Below, one piece after another: positions 25,066 to 33,073 of a stretch of 64,000 bases of DNA (positions are counted from its first letter, which is position 1; each line of letters begins with the position of its first letter). A model generated the notes under the pieces. That model had not been told where the DNA came from, made no database searches, and worked only from the letters and a program-made list of their open reading frames with translations. The stretch is from Mycolicibacterium flavescens (GTDB lineage Bacteria; Actinomycetota; Actinomycetes; Mycobacteriales; Mycobacteriaceae): positions 2,232,001 to 2,296,000 of the forward strand of contig LR134353.1 in the NCBI GenBank assembly GCA_900637135.1. Direction: 5' to 3'. Made by a program: the position numbers and the translations under genes.

Positions 25066-26681
25066 AGTGGATCCCGGTCGCTCGAGGCCGACCGGAGTGT
25101 GGCCGACGCGTGTGCTCCTGCGCGTCGTCCGCTGAAGATGCAGTCCGCGATGGACAGCCCGCTGACGTAGCTGTTGGAGCAGATACCGATCGCGTTGCGG
25201 CCCGCCGCATAGAGGCCGGGCACCGTCCCGCCGCCATGATGGGCGACCTCGCCGGTGCGTTCGTCGACGACGAGGCCGCCGAGTGTCAGCCCGGGGATCG
25301 GATAGAACATCGACGAGTCCGCGGAGATGTTGATCGAGAAGAACGGCGGAGTCGCCAGCGGCGGACACAGGTCGCGCTCCTTGTGTGCGGGATCGCCTGC
25401 GCCGTCGGCGATGCCGCGGTTGTAGTCGTTGACGGTGCGGCGCAGACCCGTGGGATCGATCCCGTTCTTGCCGGCGATGCCCTCGATCGTCGACGCCTTG
25501 CGGTGTCCGATCGTGAACAGATAGATCAGCTGCAGGCGTTGGAAGAGCTGTGTCTGCTCCCTGATCTGGGTCTTTACTTTCCGCCAGGTCGGGGCGTCGT
25601 AAATGGCCCAGCCGGCGCCCCCGAACTCGCGCATCATCACATTGCCGTGCGTTGCGCCGTAAAGGTCTTCGTTGGCGATGCGCCGGCCGTCCCGGCCCAC
25701 GGTGAGGCCTTCGAGGAATGCGCTCGGCGGGGACAGGAAGCGCCAGGCCGTGATGTTGCCCATCTTGTCGGTCATGCCGCCGGCTTCGACTCCCAGGGCA
25801 ATACCCGAGCCGTCATCACCGGGGGTGCCGAGCGGCGAGATCGTCATGAATTCCGGCGCATGTTCGGCCATCCACTCGCGGTTGTGGATGAAACCGCCGG
25901 CCGCCAATATCACTGCGGGGGCGCATGCTTCGCGGTCGGTGGCGGCGTCGGACCACAGTGTCTCGGCGCGCTGGACCGCACCCTTGACCAGCCCGGGCAG
26001 CCAGGTGCCGGTCTTTCCGCTGAGTTTGGTGAGTGTCCGGTGTTTGCGCGCGTCGGGATGGTTCGTCGGCATCGCGCGGTAGCGGACCCCGCGGACCCGG
26101 CCGTCGTCGTCCTGTATGAGTTCGTGCACTCGGCACAACGGAATGAACTCAACGCCTTTGGCTTTCGCCGAGCGGGCAAGGTGCTCGAACAACACCTTGC
26201 CCGAGCTCATACCCGGTGCCACCACGCGGTGCCCGCGCGGCACCGGCCGCGCGTGCCGCGCGTAGGGATGGGCTTTCTCGTTGCCGGAGTAGTACAGGTA
26301 GAAGTCGTCGGTCGGATAGGACGTCTTATACAACGACACCGGACCACCGCGGAACCCAACGCCTTGGCTCTTGAGCCATTCGATCAGGTCCGGGCTCTGC
26401 TCGCAGAACCTCTGGAGGGTTTCGCCGCTGACGGCGTCGCCCACCTCTTGTTCGAGATAGGCCCGCATGTCGGCGACGCTGTCGTCGTATCCGCCGGCCC
26501 GCTGTTCAGCCGTACCTGCGCCGGCGTAGACGATCCCACCCGATAACGCGGTCGCTCCGCCGCCGTACCCCCGATCGAGCACGAGGACGCGGGCCCCGCG
26601 GTCGGCAGCCTCGATGGCCGCGGCGGCACCGGCAGCGCCGAACCCGACAACGATGACGTCGTACTCAGATCCAGATGCCAT
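25062..26681 (-). CDS. KstD-family FAD-dependent oxidoreductase
   Basis: This flavoprotein of the fumarate-reductase/KstD family has 539 residues from ATG 26681; AAGGG is correctly spaced for it and not for the nearby GTG 26687. The FAD fold is VIVVGFGAAGAAAAIEAADRG, then GGATALSGGIVYAGAGT. The C-terminus has LTLGGLVVDERTGEV and GLYAAGRNAIGICSNSYVSGLSIADCIFSGRRAG. It resembles 3-oxo-steroid dehydrogenase-like proteins but lacks the DLGTxGG active-site string of true KstD, so a different dehydrogenation or ene-reduction is likely. It is coupled to the esterase. Confidence 0.85.
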   Translation of the reverse strand: MASGSEYDVIVVGFGAAGAAAAIEAADRGARVLVLDRGYGGGATALSGGIVYAGAGTAEQRAGGYDDSVADMRAYLEQEVGDAVSGETLQRFCEQSPDLIEWLKSQGVGFRGGPVSLYKTSYPTDDFYLYYSGNEKAHPYARHARPVPRGHRVVAPGMSSGKVLFEHLARSAKAKGVEFIPLCRVHELIQDDDGRVRGVRYRAMPTNHPDARKHRTLTKLSGKTGTWLPGLVKGAVQRAETLWSDAATDREACAPAVILAAGGFIHNREWMAEHAPEFMTISPLGTPGDDGSGIALGVEAGGMTDKMGNITAWRFLSPPSAFLEGLTVGRDGRRIANEDLYGATHGNVMMREFGGAGWAIYDAPTWRKVKTQIREQTQLFQRLQLIYLFTIGHRKASTIEGIAGKNGIDPTGLRRTVNDYNRGIADGAGDPAHKERDLCPPLATPPFFSINISADSSMFYPIPGLTLGGLVVDERTGEVAHHGGGTVPGLYAAGRNAIGICSNSYVSGLSIADCIFSGRRAGAHASATLRSASSDRDPL

Positions 26682-26689
26682 CTTCACCC

Positions 26690-27481
26690 TTACAGAACCG
26701 ACTTGATCTGCCTGGCGACCAACCGGGTGGCGCGCTTCGCCGACAGCCGGGCCAAGATGTCGAGCGCCAACGCGTCCGTGCCGATCAGGACGCGGAATTC
26801 ATCACCGGCGATTCCGTCGACGATCTTCTGGCCCGCGGCTTCGACAGTGGTGGAACGGACCTTCCTGCCACCGGCGTCGAGCATGGCCACCCCGGAGTTG
26901 CCCGTCAGGTTGGTATCGATGTTTCCCGGAAATAGCGTCACCACGCGGACATTGGTCTCGCACAATTCGGCGTACAACGCCTCACTGAACTGTTTCACCG
27001 CGCCCTTACTTGCGCTGTACAGCGTTTGGCTGGCGAACGGCAACAACGCGGAAAGGCTCGACATGTTGGTGATGTTCGCCTCCGGGCGCGTAAGCAGAGT
27101 CGGCAGGAAGGCGCGGCACATCCGCACTGTGGCGTCGAAGTTGACGGCCATGATGCGGTCCGTCTCATCTGGGGACAGCTCGGAAAAGGGCGCGAACCGG
27201 TGGATGATGCCGGCGATGTTGACCAGCCCGTCGATCTGTCCGTGCGCCTCCGTCACCTGGTTAGGTAGTGCGGTGACCGCCTCGCCGTCGGTGACGTCGA
27301 GAACATGCGTGGACATCGGTACGCCGGTGGTGCTCGCGCGTTTCGCCGTACCGGCCAGGCCGACCGCATCGAGGTCAACTGCCGCAATTCGTGCGCCGCG
27401 GCGCAAAAGCCCGAGCGCGACCTGCCTGCCCATACCGTTGCCCGCGCCGGTCACCACGAACACCTTGTCGGCGATTTCCAC
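26690..27481 (-). CDS. Short-chain dehydrogenase/reductase
   Basis: This 263-residue classical SDR has the NAD(P) motif VTGAGNGMGRQ (T-G-x3-G-x-G), VNIAGI in place of NNAG, the catalytic serine in NMSSLSALLP and the YSASK motif. Asp at the end of strand 2 (AAVDLDAVG) favours NAD(H). It lies 8 bases before the KstD-like gene on the same strand. Oxidation of a hydroxysteroid-like alcohol fits the context, but the substrate cannot be read. Confidence 0.9.
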   Translation of the reverse strand: MEIADKVFVVTGAGNGMGRQVALGLLRRGARIAAVDLDAVGLAGTAKRASTTGVPMSTHVLDVTDGEAVTALPNQVTEAHGQIDGLVNIAGIIHRFAPFSELSPDETDRIMAVNFDATVRMCRAFLPTLLTRPEANITNMSSLSALLPFASQTLYSASKGAVKQFSEALYAELCETNVRVVTLFPGNIDTNLTGNSGVAMLDAGGRKVRSTTVEAAGQKIVDGIAGDEFRVLIGTDALALDILARLSAKRATRLVARQIKSVL

Positions 27482-27507
27482 CTCGACCTTCCTTCAATCG
27501 AATTCGG

Positions 27508-28359
27508 TCAATGTCGGGCAGGGTCGAATCGGCGTTTGGTGCGCAACACCGGAGCGCGGCGCTCTGCCAGGGTGGTGGCCCGCTCGGACATCGCATTGCC
27601 GACGTACTCGGGTTGGGTCAGCAAGTAGAAATCGCCCGAGGCAGCCTGTTCGAACACCACCCGTGCTGCCTCGACGGGATCCATTGCCTCGGCCTTGATG
27701 TCGAGCATCGCCGCCCGCTGCTCTTCGGCCGCCCCCACATCGCCGTCCTCGACTCCACCGGCGGCCTCGAAGATGTTCGACTTCACCGCGCCGGGCAGCA
27801 CCGCCTGCACATGGATCCGGTCGGCATGCCCGGCCAGCTCCACCTCCAGACGCAGGCACTCGGTCAGCGCCAGCACCGCATGTTTGCTCATGATGTAGGG
27901 GGTCTGCAGCGGTACGGCGGCGACCCCGCCGATGGACGAGAGGTTCCACACCCACGACGGTTCATCGGCGGCGATCATGCGCGGTAAAAATGCCCGGAGC
28001 CCGTAGAAGACACCGCAGACGTTGATGTCCACCAGTCGATCCCAGTTGGCGACGGGGGTGTCCCACAGGTAGCCGAACTGTTCGACACCGGCGTTGTTGA
28101 CCAGCAACCGCACCGGCCCGATATCCGAGTACACCTGTGCGGCAACGCTTTCGAGGGCATCGGGGTCGCGTACGTCGCACACGAGATCCACCGAGCCAGC
28201 AAGCTCCTCGCGGAGCGCCGCGATGGCGGAGGCGTCGACGTCGACCAGCACGACGGTCATGCCCAACGCGGCCGCGTGGCGAGCCAGGCCCGCGCCTATC
28301 CCGTGGCCGGCACCGGTGATGACCGCGACACCGCCGTCGAAGGTCGCCCGCGCGTCCAC
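27508..28359 (-). CDS. Short-chain dehydrogenase/reductase
   Basis: This 283-residue classical SDR, GTG at 28359, has ITGAGHGIGAGLARHAA, VLVDVDAS (acidic residue, NAD preference), LVNNAGVEQFG, the catalytic serine in WNLSSIGG and the YIMSKHAV active site. The C-terminal ~70 residues are longer than usual and contain an acidic stretch (GGVEDGDVGAAEEQR). It is flanked by an NTF2-like protein upstream and another SDR downstream in one operon. Confidence 0.9.
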   Translation of the reverse strand: MDARATFDGGVAVITGAGHGIGAGLARHAAALGMTVVLVDVDASAIAALREELAGSVDLVCDVRDPDALESVAAQVYSDIGPVRLLVNNAGVEQFGYLWDTPVANWDRLVDINVCGVFYGLRAFLPRMIAADEPSWVWNLSSIGGVAAVPLQTPYIMSKHAVLALTECLRLEVELAGHADRIHVQAVLPGAVKSNIFEAAGGVEDGDVGAAEEQRAAMLDIKAEAMDPVEAARVVFEQAASGDFYLLTQPEYVGNAMSERATTLAERRAPVLRTKRRFDPARH

Positions 28360-28362
28360 CCG

Positions 28363-28854
28363 TTACGAACCTGTCGAGGCCGTCGCGGCGCTCTTGGCCG
28401 CGTGCTCGGCGAACGGGATCGAGTCCTCGGCATCGAGGATCACGGTCATCGACGTGAAGACCAGACCGCTGTCCGAGCGCCGGATTCCGACGTCGACCAC
28501 TCCGCTGGAGACGTCGAACGGGACGTTGTTGGTCACCTGGTTGACGTAGAGGTAGAACCGAGCGGTGGTGACGTTTCCGTCGACGCCGGTGCGGAAGATG
28601 TTGGTCGCGTGGTGACGCAGCGGATAGGGATTCTCGTTGCGGTGCTGGGCCAGCCACGCCAACGTCTGGTCTTTACCGTGCAGCTCGGCGGCCAGAAGAT
28701 GCTCAAACGGGCAGTTGCCGGAATCGGATCGGCTCAGATATGCCATCTCCTCACCGAGCCGGGCACCGAGTTCGGCGAAGTGACCTTGGTCGTAGTGGTA
28801 CCAGAAGGCGGCGATGAACTCCTGGACCTCAGACAGCGTGATCTCGTTGCTCAT
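28363..28854 (-). CDS. NTF2-like (SnoaL/ketosteroid-isomerase fold) protein
   Basis: This 163-residue single-domain protein has the NTF2-like pattern: N-terminal helices (EVQEFIAAFWYHYDQGHFAEL), LHGKDQTLAWLAQHR, a RHHATNIFRTG strand and curved-sheet strands TTARFYLYVNQVTN and GLVFTSMTVILDAEDSIPF. Members include steroid isomerases and bile-acid dehydratases; no catalytic residue can be assigned safely. It is the first gene of a reverse-strand operon and has a copy of the 16-base element 44 bases upstream. Confidence 0.85.
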   Translation of the reverse strand: MSNEITLSEVQEFIAAFWYHYDQGHFAELGARLGEEMAYLSRSDSGNCPFEHLLAAELHGKDQTLAWLAQHRNENPYPLRHHATNIFRTGVDGNVTTARFYLYVNQVTNNVPFDVSSGVVDVGIRRSDSGLVFTSMTVILDAEDSIPFAEHAAKSAATASTGS

Positions 28855-28897
28855 GACAGCGAGTCAACCGTCGGTGACGGGGAGTTGGCGCGCCGAT

Positions 28898-28913
28898 GCC
28901 CGGTCAGTGGAAC
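28898..28913 (+). promoter_or_regulatory. Copy of the cluster 16-base element (NTF2-like operon)
   Basis: GCCCGGTCAGTGGAAC matches 12 of 16 positions of the consensus. It lies 44-59 bases upstream of the start at 28854, in the only gap before this six-gene reverse-strand operon. Confidence 0.5.
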
Positions 28914-28934
28914 ACCCGTGTGTCAGCAGCCGGA

Positions 28935-29969
28935 TCACTCGGCGATCAGGCTCCACATCTCCGCTCCGGCCGCGACGGTCGCGTCCAGGACCTGTTCATC
29001 CCAGTAGCGCACGGTTCCGAACTCGGATCGCCACGCGAGTGCGGCGCGGGTGAACTCGTGCAACCGGTGCTCGTAGGTGGTTCCGATGGCGCCATGGACC
29101 TGGTGCGCGTTGCGCACCACGACCGAAGTGGCATGACCGACACAGGACCGTGCCGCCGCGATGCGGAAGTGCAGGTTGTCCGCCGACCAGTTGCTGGTGA
29201 CCGCCGTCGTCAGCGCGGCTTCGGTGGCCGCGCGGGCCAGCGCGGCTTCGGCGGCCAGGTCCGCGATCAGATGCTGGACCGCTTGGAAGCGGGACAAGGG
29301 CCGGCCGAACTGCACCCGCGACGCGGCGTGTTCGACCGACGACGCGACGATCGTGTCGAGCGCCGCACATACCTGGACCGCCCGCACCAGTGCCGATTTC
29401 AGCCACAGCTCGGCCACCAGGTCCGAAGACACCGCCACCCCGTCGAGCGTGGCGATGTCGGCAACGACGCAGTCGCGTGGCTCGCCGATCAAGTTGGTTC
29501 CGGGGGTGATCGCTAGTGTCGAGGCCTCGACGTCGGCGATGCGGTGCTTGTGGCCGTCACGCCACACGACGACCACCCGGTCGCTGCGTGCGGCCCAGGG
29601 GACACCGCCGGCAGTTCCGTCGTCACCGAGCAGGCACGCTGTCCGCACCGCGCCGTCGCTGTCCATCCCATTGGCATCGAGCAGCCAGCAGGCCAGAAGG
29701 TCGTGTTCGGCCAACGGGATTCGCACCGCGTTGCGGGCCGCGGCAGCAAGCAGCTCGGCGGCCTCAAACCACCCCGCCCCGCTGCCGCCGGACTCTTCGG
29801 CGCCGGTCAGTCGGATCAGCCCCAGGTCGTCGAGGCGACGCCACAACCCGGTGTCCCGCTCGACGGTCCGCGCCGGTGGGTGGGCGTCGCGGTGCTCGGC
29901 GAAAACTGCCTCCATCATCTGCACCAGGGCGGGATCGACACCCGTCGGCGCGGTCTCAGAGGCGCTCAT
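28935..29969 (-). CDS. Acyl-CoA dehydrogenase, smaller subunit type
   Basis: This 344-residue acyl-CoA dehydrogenase-fold protein starts at ATG 29969, overlapping the stop of the larger dehydrogenase (ATGA). The N-terminal half is degenerate; the C-terminal helical domain is typical (ASRVQFGRPLSRFQAVQHLIADLAAE and QVHGAIGTTYEHRLHEFTRAAL). Adjacent, coupled dehydrogenase genes of unequal length are the mark of the mycobacterial heteromeric FadE pairs (FadE26-27, FadE28-29) that oxidise steroid side-chain CoA esters. It likely supplies half of a composite enzyme. Confidence 0.9.
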   Translation of the reverse strand: MSASETAPTGVDPALVQMMEAVFAEHRDAHPPARTVERDTGLWRRLDDLGLIRLTGAEESGGSGAGWFEAAELLAAAARNAVRIPLAEHDLLACWLLDANGMDSDGAVRTACLLGDDGTAGGVPWAARSDRVVVVWRDGHKHRIADVEASTLAITPGTNLIGEPRDCVVADIATLDGVAVSSDLVAELWLKSALVRAVQVCAALDTIVASSVEHAASRVQFGRPLSRFQAVQHLIADLAAEAALARAATEAALTTAVTSNWSADNLHFRIAAARSCVGHATSVVVRNAHQVHGAIGTTYEHRLHEFTRAALAWRSEFGTVRYWDEQVLDATVAAGAEMWSLIAE

Positions 29970-31111
29970 CGCAGCCCCAGCCCTCTCGCGATCACGCCGC
30001 GTAACACCTCGTTGGTTCCGCCGCGCAGGGTGAAGCCCGGCCGCTGGTCCACGGCTCTCGAAATCAACTGATCGAAAGTCGGATCCGTGGCCCCGTCGGC
30101 CAGTGTGTCCGCGAAGTCGGCGATGTCGCCTTCGGTGGTGGTGCCGAGCACCTTGACCACCGCCGCGGGCACGTCGGCAGGTTCGTGTCGCTCCAGCGCA
30201 CCGGCGACCGCGGTCGACATCTGGTGCAGGCCGGCGATCCTGGCGACGAGGCGACCGACGCCGGCGTCGCGCGGAATCTCTTGGGCCGCCATCCTTTCGC
30301 CGCACGCCTTCAGTAGGACGAAGGTGGACAGGAACCGCTCGGGCCCGCTGCGCTCGAAGGCCAACTCCGAAGTGACCTGACGCCAGCCCGCGCCGATCTC
30401 GCCGAACACCATGTCGTCGGGCACGAAGGCGCCGTCGAGGATCACCTCGTTGAAGTGGTGCGCGCCGTTCATCGAGACGACCGGTCGGATGTCGACGCCG
30501 GGCCCGCGCAGATCGACGATGAACTGACTCAGTCCGGCGTGCCGGTTGTCCGGGTCGACGGGCGCGGTGCGGGCCAGCGCGATGAACGCGTGAGCGTGAT
30601 GCGCTCCCGACGTCCACACCTTGGTTCCCGTCAGCGACCAACCTCCGTCGACCTGCACCGCTCTGGTGCGCACGCTGGCGAGGTCCGAGCCGGAATCGGG
30701 TTCGCTCATGCCGATACCGAAGTAGCACTCGCCACGCACGATCCGCGGAAGGAACTCGCTCTTCTGCAGTTCTGTGCCGTACTTGAGCAGCGACGGCACG
30801 ATCTGCCGATCGGCGATCCAGTGGGCGGCGACCGGTGCACCCGCAGCGAGGAGTTCCTCGGTGACGGCGAAGCGTTCGACGAACGAGCGCCCGTGGCCGC
30901 CGTACTCGACGGGCACGGTCATTCCGAGATAGCCCTTGGCGGCAAGTGCTTTCGTGAAGTCGTCGTCCCATCCGGTCAGCCAGGCGTCGACCGACGGTGT
31001 GAAGGCGCCCGCGGCGCGCTGCTCGGCGAGGAAAGCGCGGACCTCGGCTCGCAGGGCCGCGGTCCCGGCAGCGTCGACGGCCGCGGGCGGCACCAAGCGG
31101 GGGAGCGTCAT
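29966..31111 (-). CDS. Acyl-CoA dehydrogenase, larger subunit type
   Basis: This 381-residue FAD-dependent acyl-CoA dehydrogenase starts at ATG 31111 and overlaps the crotonase stop (ATGA). Motifs: TEELLAAGAPVAAHWIADRQ, the flavin-binding YFGIGMSEPDSGSDLASVRTRA, TGTKVWTSGAHHA, and the C-terminal GFTLRGGTNEVLRGVIARGLGL. It closely resembles FadE26/FadE29-type subunits. With the neighbouring smaller protein it should form an alpha2beta2 dehydrogenase for a branched or ring-bearing acyl-CoA. Confidence 0.92.
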   Translation of the reverse strand: MTLPRLVPPAAVDAAGTAALRAEVRAFLAEQRAAGAFTPSVDAWLTGWDDDFTKALAAKGYLGMTVPVEYGGHGRSFVERFAVTEELLAAGAPVAAHWIADRQIVPSLLKYGTELQKSEFLPRIVRGECYFGIGMSEPDSGSDLASVRTRAVQVDGGWSLTGTKVWTSGAHHAHAFIALARTAPVDPDNRHAGLSQFIVDLRGPGVDIRPVVSMNGAHHFNEVILDGAFVPDDMVFGEIGAGWRQVTSELAFERSGPERFLSTFVLLKACGERMAAQEIPRDAGVGRLVARIAGLHQMSTAVAGALERHEPADVPAAVVKVLGTTTEGDIADFADTLADGATDPTFDQLISRAVDQRPGFTLRGGTNEVLRGVIARGLGLR

Positions 31112-31887
31112 GGCCCGGTCCGCCAACGGCTGATGCGTTGTTCGTGCTCCGGGTCGCGGTGAGCCAGCGGCTGCATGGCCGCGGCCATGGCCAGCGTGGA
31201 GTCGAGCGAGCCGGCTCGCGACTCCTGCAGCAGACGTTTGGCCATCCGCAGGGCGTGCGCCGGATTCTTCGTGATCCGCTCGGCCAGCGCGAACGCCTGC
31301 GGAAGCAGGTCCTCGTGCGGTACCACGCGACTGACCATGCCCCACTCCAGGGCGGTGGCCGCGTCGATGCGGTCGCCGGTGAAGGTCATCTCGGCGGCGC
31401 GTTCGTAGCCGACCGCCCTCGGCAGGAACCACGTGCCGCCGTCGCCCGGGATGATGCCGATCTGCACGAAGCTCTCGGCGAATGAGGCGCGTTCGGAGGC
31501 CACCCGGATGTCGCACATCATGGCCAGGTCGCAGCCCGCGCCGACAGCGGGGCCGTTGACCGCCGCGATCAACGGAATTTCCAGGCGGCCCAGCGCACGG
31601 GGGATTCGCTGGATCCCGTCGATGTAGGCACGCCGCTGATCGAGCGCGTCGAGACCGAACATTCCGGTGCGATCGGCCATCTCCTTGACGTTGCCACCGG
31701 CCGAGAAGATCTTGCCCGCGCCCGTCAGGATCACCGCGCGCACGTCGATGTCGGCGTTGGCGGCTTCGACCGCAGCCTCGAACGCCGCGATGAAGCCCTT
31801 GTCGGTGATGGCGTTGCCCACCTCGGGAAGGTCGATGGTCCACGTCTGTGTCGCACCGTGAGCGGCGATGTTCAGCGGTGTGCTCAT
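31108..31887 (-). CDS. Enoyl-CoA hydratase/isomerase (crotonase) family protein
   Basis: This 259-residue crotonase starts at ATG 31887. The oxyanion-hole segments are GAGKIFSAGGNVKEM and AAVNGPAVGAGCDLAMMCD; the active-site helix is ESFVQIGIIPGDGGTWFLPR. By alignment to the classic hydratase by eye, the two catalytic glutamates are replaced (Asp in GAGCDLAMM and Phe in ESFVQIG), so simple hydration is uncertain and isomerase or other crotonase chemistry is possible. It is coupled to the acyl-CoA dehydrogenase pair. Confidence 0.88.
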   Translation of the reverse strand: MSTPLNIAAHGATQTWTIDLPEVGNAITDKGFIAAFEAAVEAANADIDVRAVILTGAGKIFSAGGNVKEMADRTGMFGLDALDQRRAYIDGIQRIPRALGRLEIPLIAAVNGPAVGAGCDLAMMCDIRVASERASFAESFVQIGIIPGDGGTWFLPRAVGYERAAEMTFTGDRIDAATALEWGMVSRVVPHEDLLPQAFALAERITKNPAHALRMAKRLLQESRAGSLDSTLAMAAAMQPLAHRDPEHEQRISRWRTGP

Positions 31888-31945
31888 GACGGCAACTGTA
31901 GGGACTTGGTGTACCGGAGTTCCACGTGCATGGGTCTCCTTGAGT

Positions 31946-33052
31946 TCAGGGAACGATGCTGGCGCGGACGTCGCGCTTGTGCTCGGCGGCGGCGAAGGCC
32001 TCGTTGATGTCATCGAGCGGATACTGCGCTGCGGCCAGCCGGTGCAGGGGCAGGGTGTGCTGGTGCTGTTCGAGGAAGGTCAGCGCTCTGGAGAGCACCG
32101 ACGGTTCGTAGAGCGACACGCCCACCATCGTCTTGTTGGCGAAGACGAAGCGTGACGGGTCGAACTCGAACGTCTTGCCGATGTTGATGTTGCCGATCTC
32201 GACGTAACGACCGAACTGACCCAGCATCTTGAGGCCCTCGTCGATGGCGGAGGGGTGACCGACCACCTCGACCACCACGTCGGCGCCGTGGCCGTCGGTC
32301 AGGTCACGGACCATCTTCATGCGGTCCTTGGCCGTCGCGGCCGTAGTGATGTCAATGATGGCGTCGGCCCCGAATGCCGTTGCCAACCCCAGTCGTTCGG
32401 ACACACCGTCGATGGCGATGACGCGGGCGGCACCGCGGGCCTTGGCGACCGCGACCGCGTACAGTCCGAGCGCGCCAGCGCCCTGCACGACGACGGTTTC
32501 GCCGAGTTGCTGGTCGACGCGCTCGAGGCCGTACATCACTTGCGACAGCGCGCAGTTGGCGCCCGAGGCGATGTCGTCGGTGACCGCGTCGGGCACGGTG
32601 TACACCAGCGCTCCGGCCGGCAGCAGGAAGTAGTCGCCGTAGCCGCCGACGAAGAAGGGCGGCGCATCGGCGCGTCCGAGCATGGCCATCGCGAGATTCA
32701 GGCACGCGTTGCGCCTGCCCGCCAGGCAGTTTCGGCACCGGTGGCAGGGAAAGAAGTAGGGGAACACCACCCGGCTGCCCTTCTCCAGGGGCGCGCCGTT
32801 GGAGTCCGCCGTGACGCCGTCACCGAGTTCCTCGACCGCGCCCACCATCTCGTGACCGAGCACCGTGGGAAGCTGTCCTCCCAGCCCGCGGGTGGCGAAG
32901 GTGCCGTGCCATGCGTGCAGATCCGATCCGCAGATGTTGGTCCTGGTGACCTTGATCAGGATCTCGCCGGGGCCGACCTCTGCCAAGTCTACGGTTTCGA
33001 TCTCGAATGGCTTTCCGGGCGCGTCGAAGCGTGCGATACGTCCTGTGAACAA
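31946..33052 (-). CDS. Zinc-dependent medium-chain alcohol dehydrogenase
   Basis: This 368-residue MDR protein uses TTG 33052 with AAGGGA about 9 bases upstream. Catalytic-zinc residues are Cys in NICGSDLHAWHG and the GHEMVGAVEELGDGV motif; the structural-zinc loop is present as CHRCRNCLAGRRNAC. The NAD fold is VVVQGAGALGLYAVAVAKARGA. It lies between the acyl-CoA synthetase and the crotonase in the side-chain operon and probably oxidises an alcohol intermediate. Confidence 0.9.
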   Translation of the reverse strand: MFTGRIARFDAPGKPFEIETVDLAEVGPGEILIKVTRTNICGSDLHAWHGTFATRGLGGQLPTVLGHEMVGAVEELGDGVTADSNGAPLEKGSRVVFPYFFPCHRCRNCLAGRRNACLNLAMAMLGRADAPPFFVGGYGDYFLLPAGALVYTVPDAVTDDIASGANCALSQVMYGLERVDQQLGETVVVQGAGALGLYAVAVAKARGAARVIAIDGVSERLGLATAFGADAIIDITTAATAKDRMKMVRDLTDGHGADVVVEVVGHPSAIDEGLKMLGQFGRYVEIGNINIGKTFEFDPSRFVFANKTMVGVSLYEPSVLSRALTFLEQHQHTLPLHRLAAAQYPLDDINEAFAAAEHKRDVRASIVP

Positions 33053-33073
33053 CAGACAGTTCCCTTCGGTGGC

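Noticed and set aside
30000..30971. Long reverse-strand reading continuous with the smaller acyl-CoA dehydrogenase
   Set aside because: The upstream part is out of frame with the larger dehydrogenase and is arginine-rich low-quality sequence; the true start is ATG 29969 with ATGA coupling.
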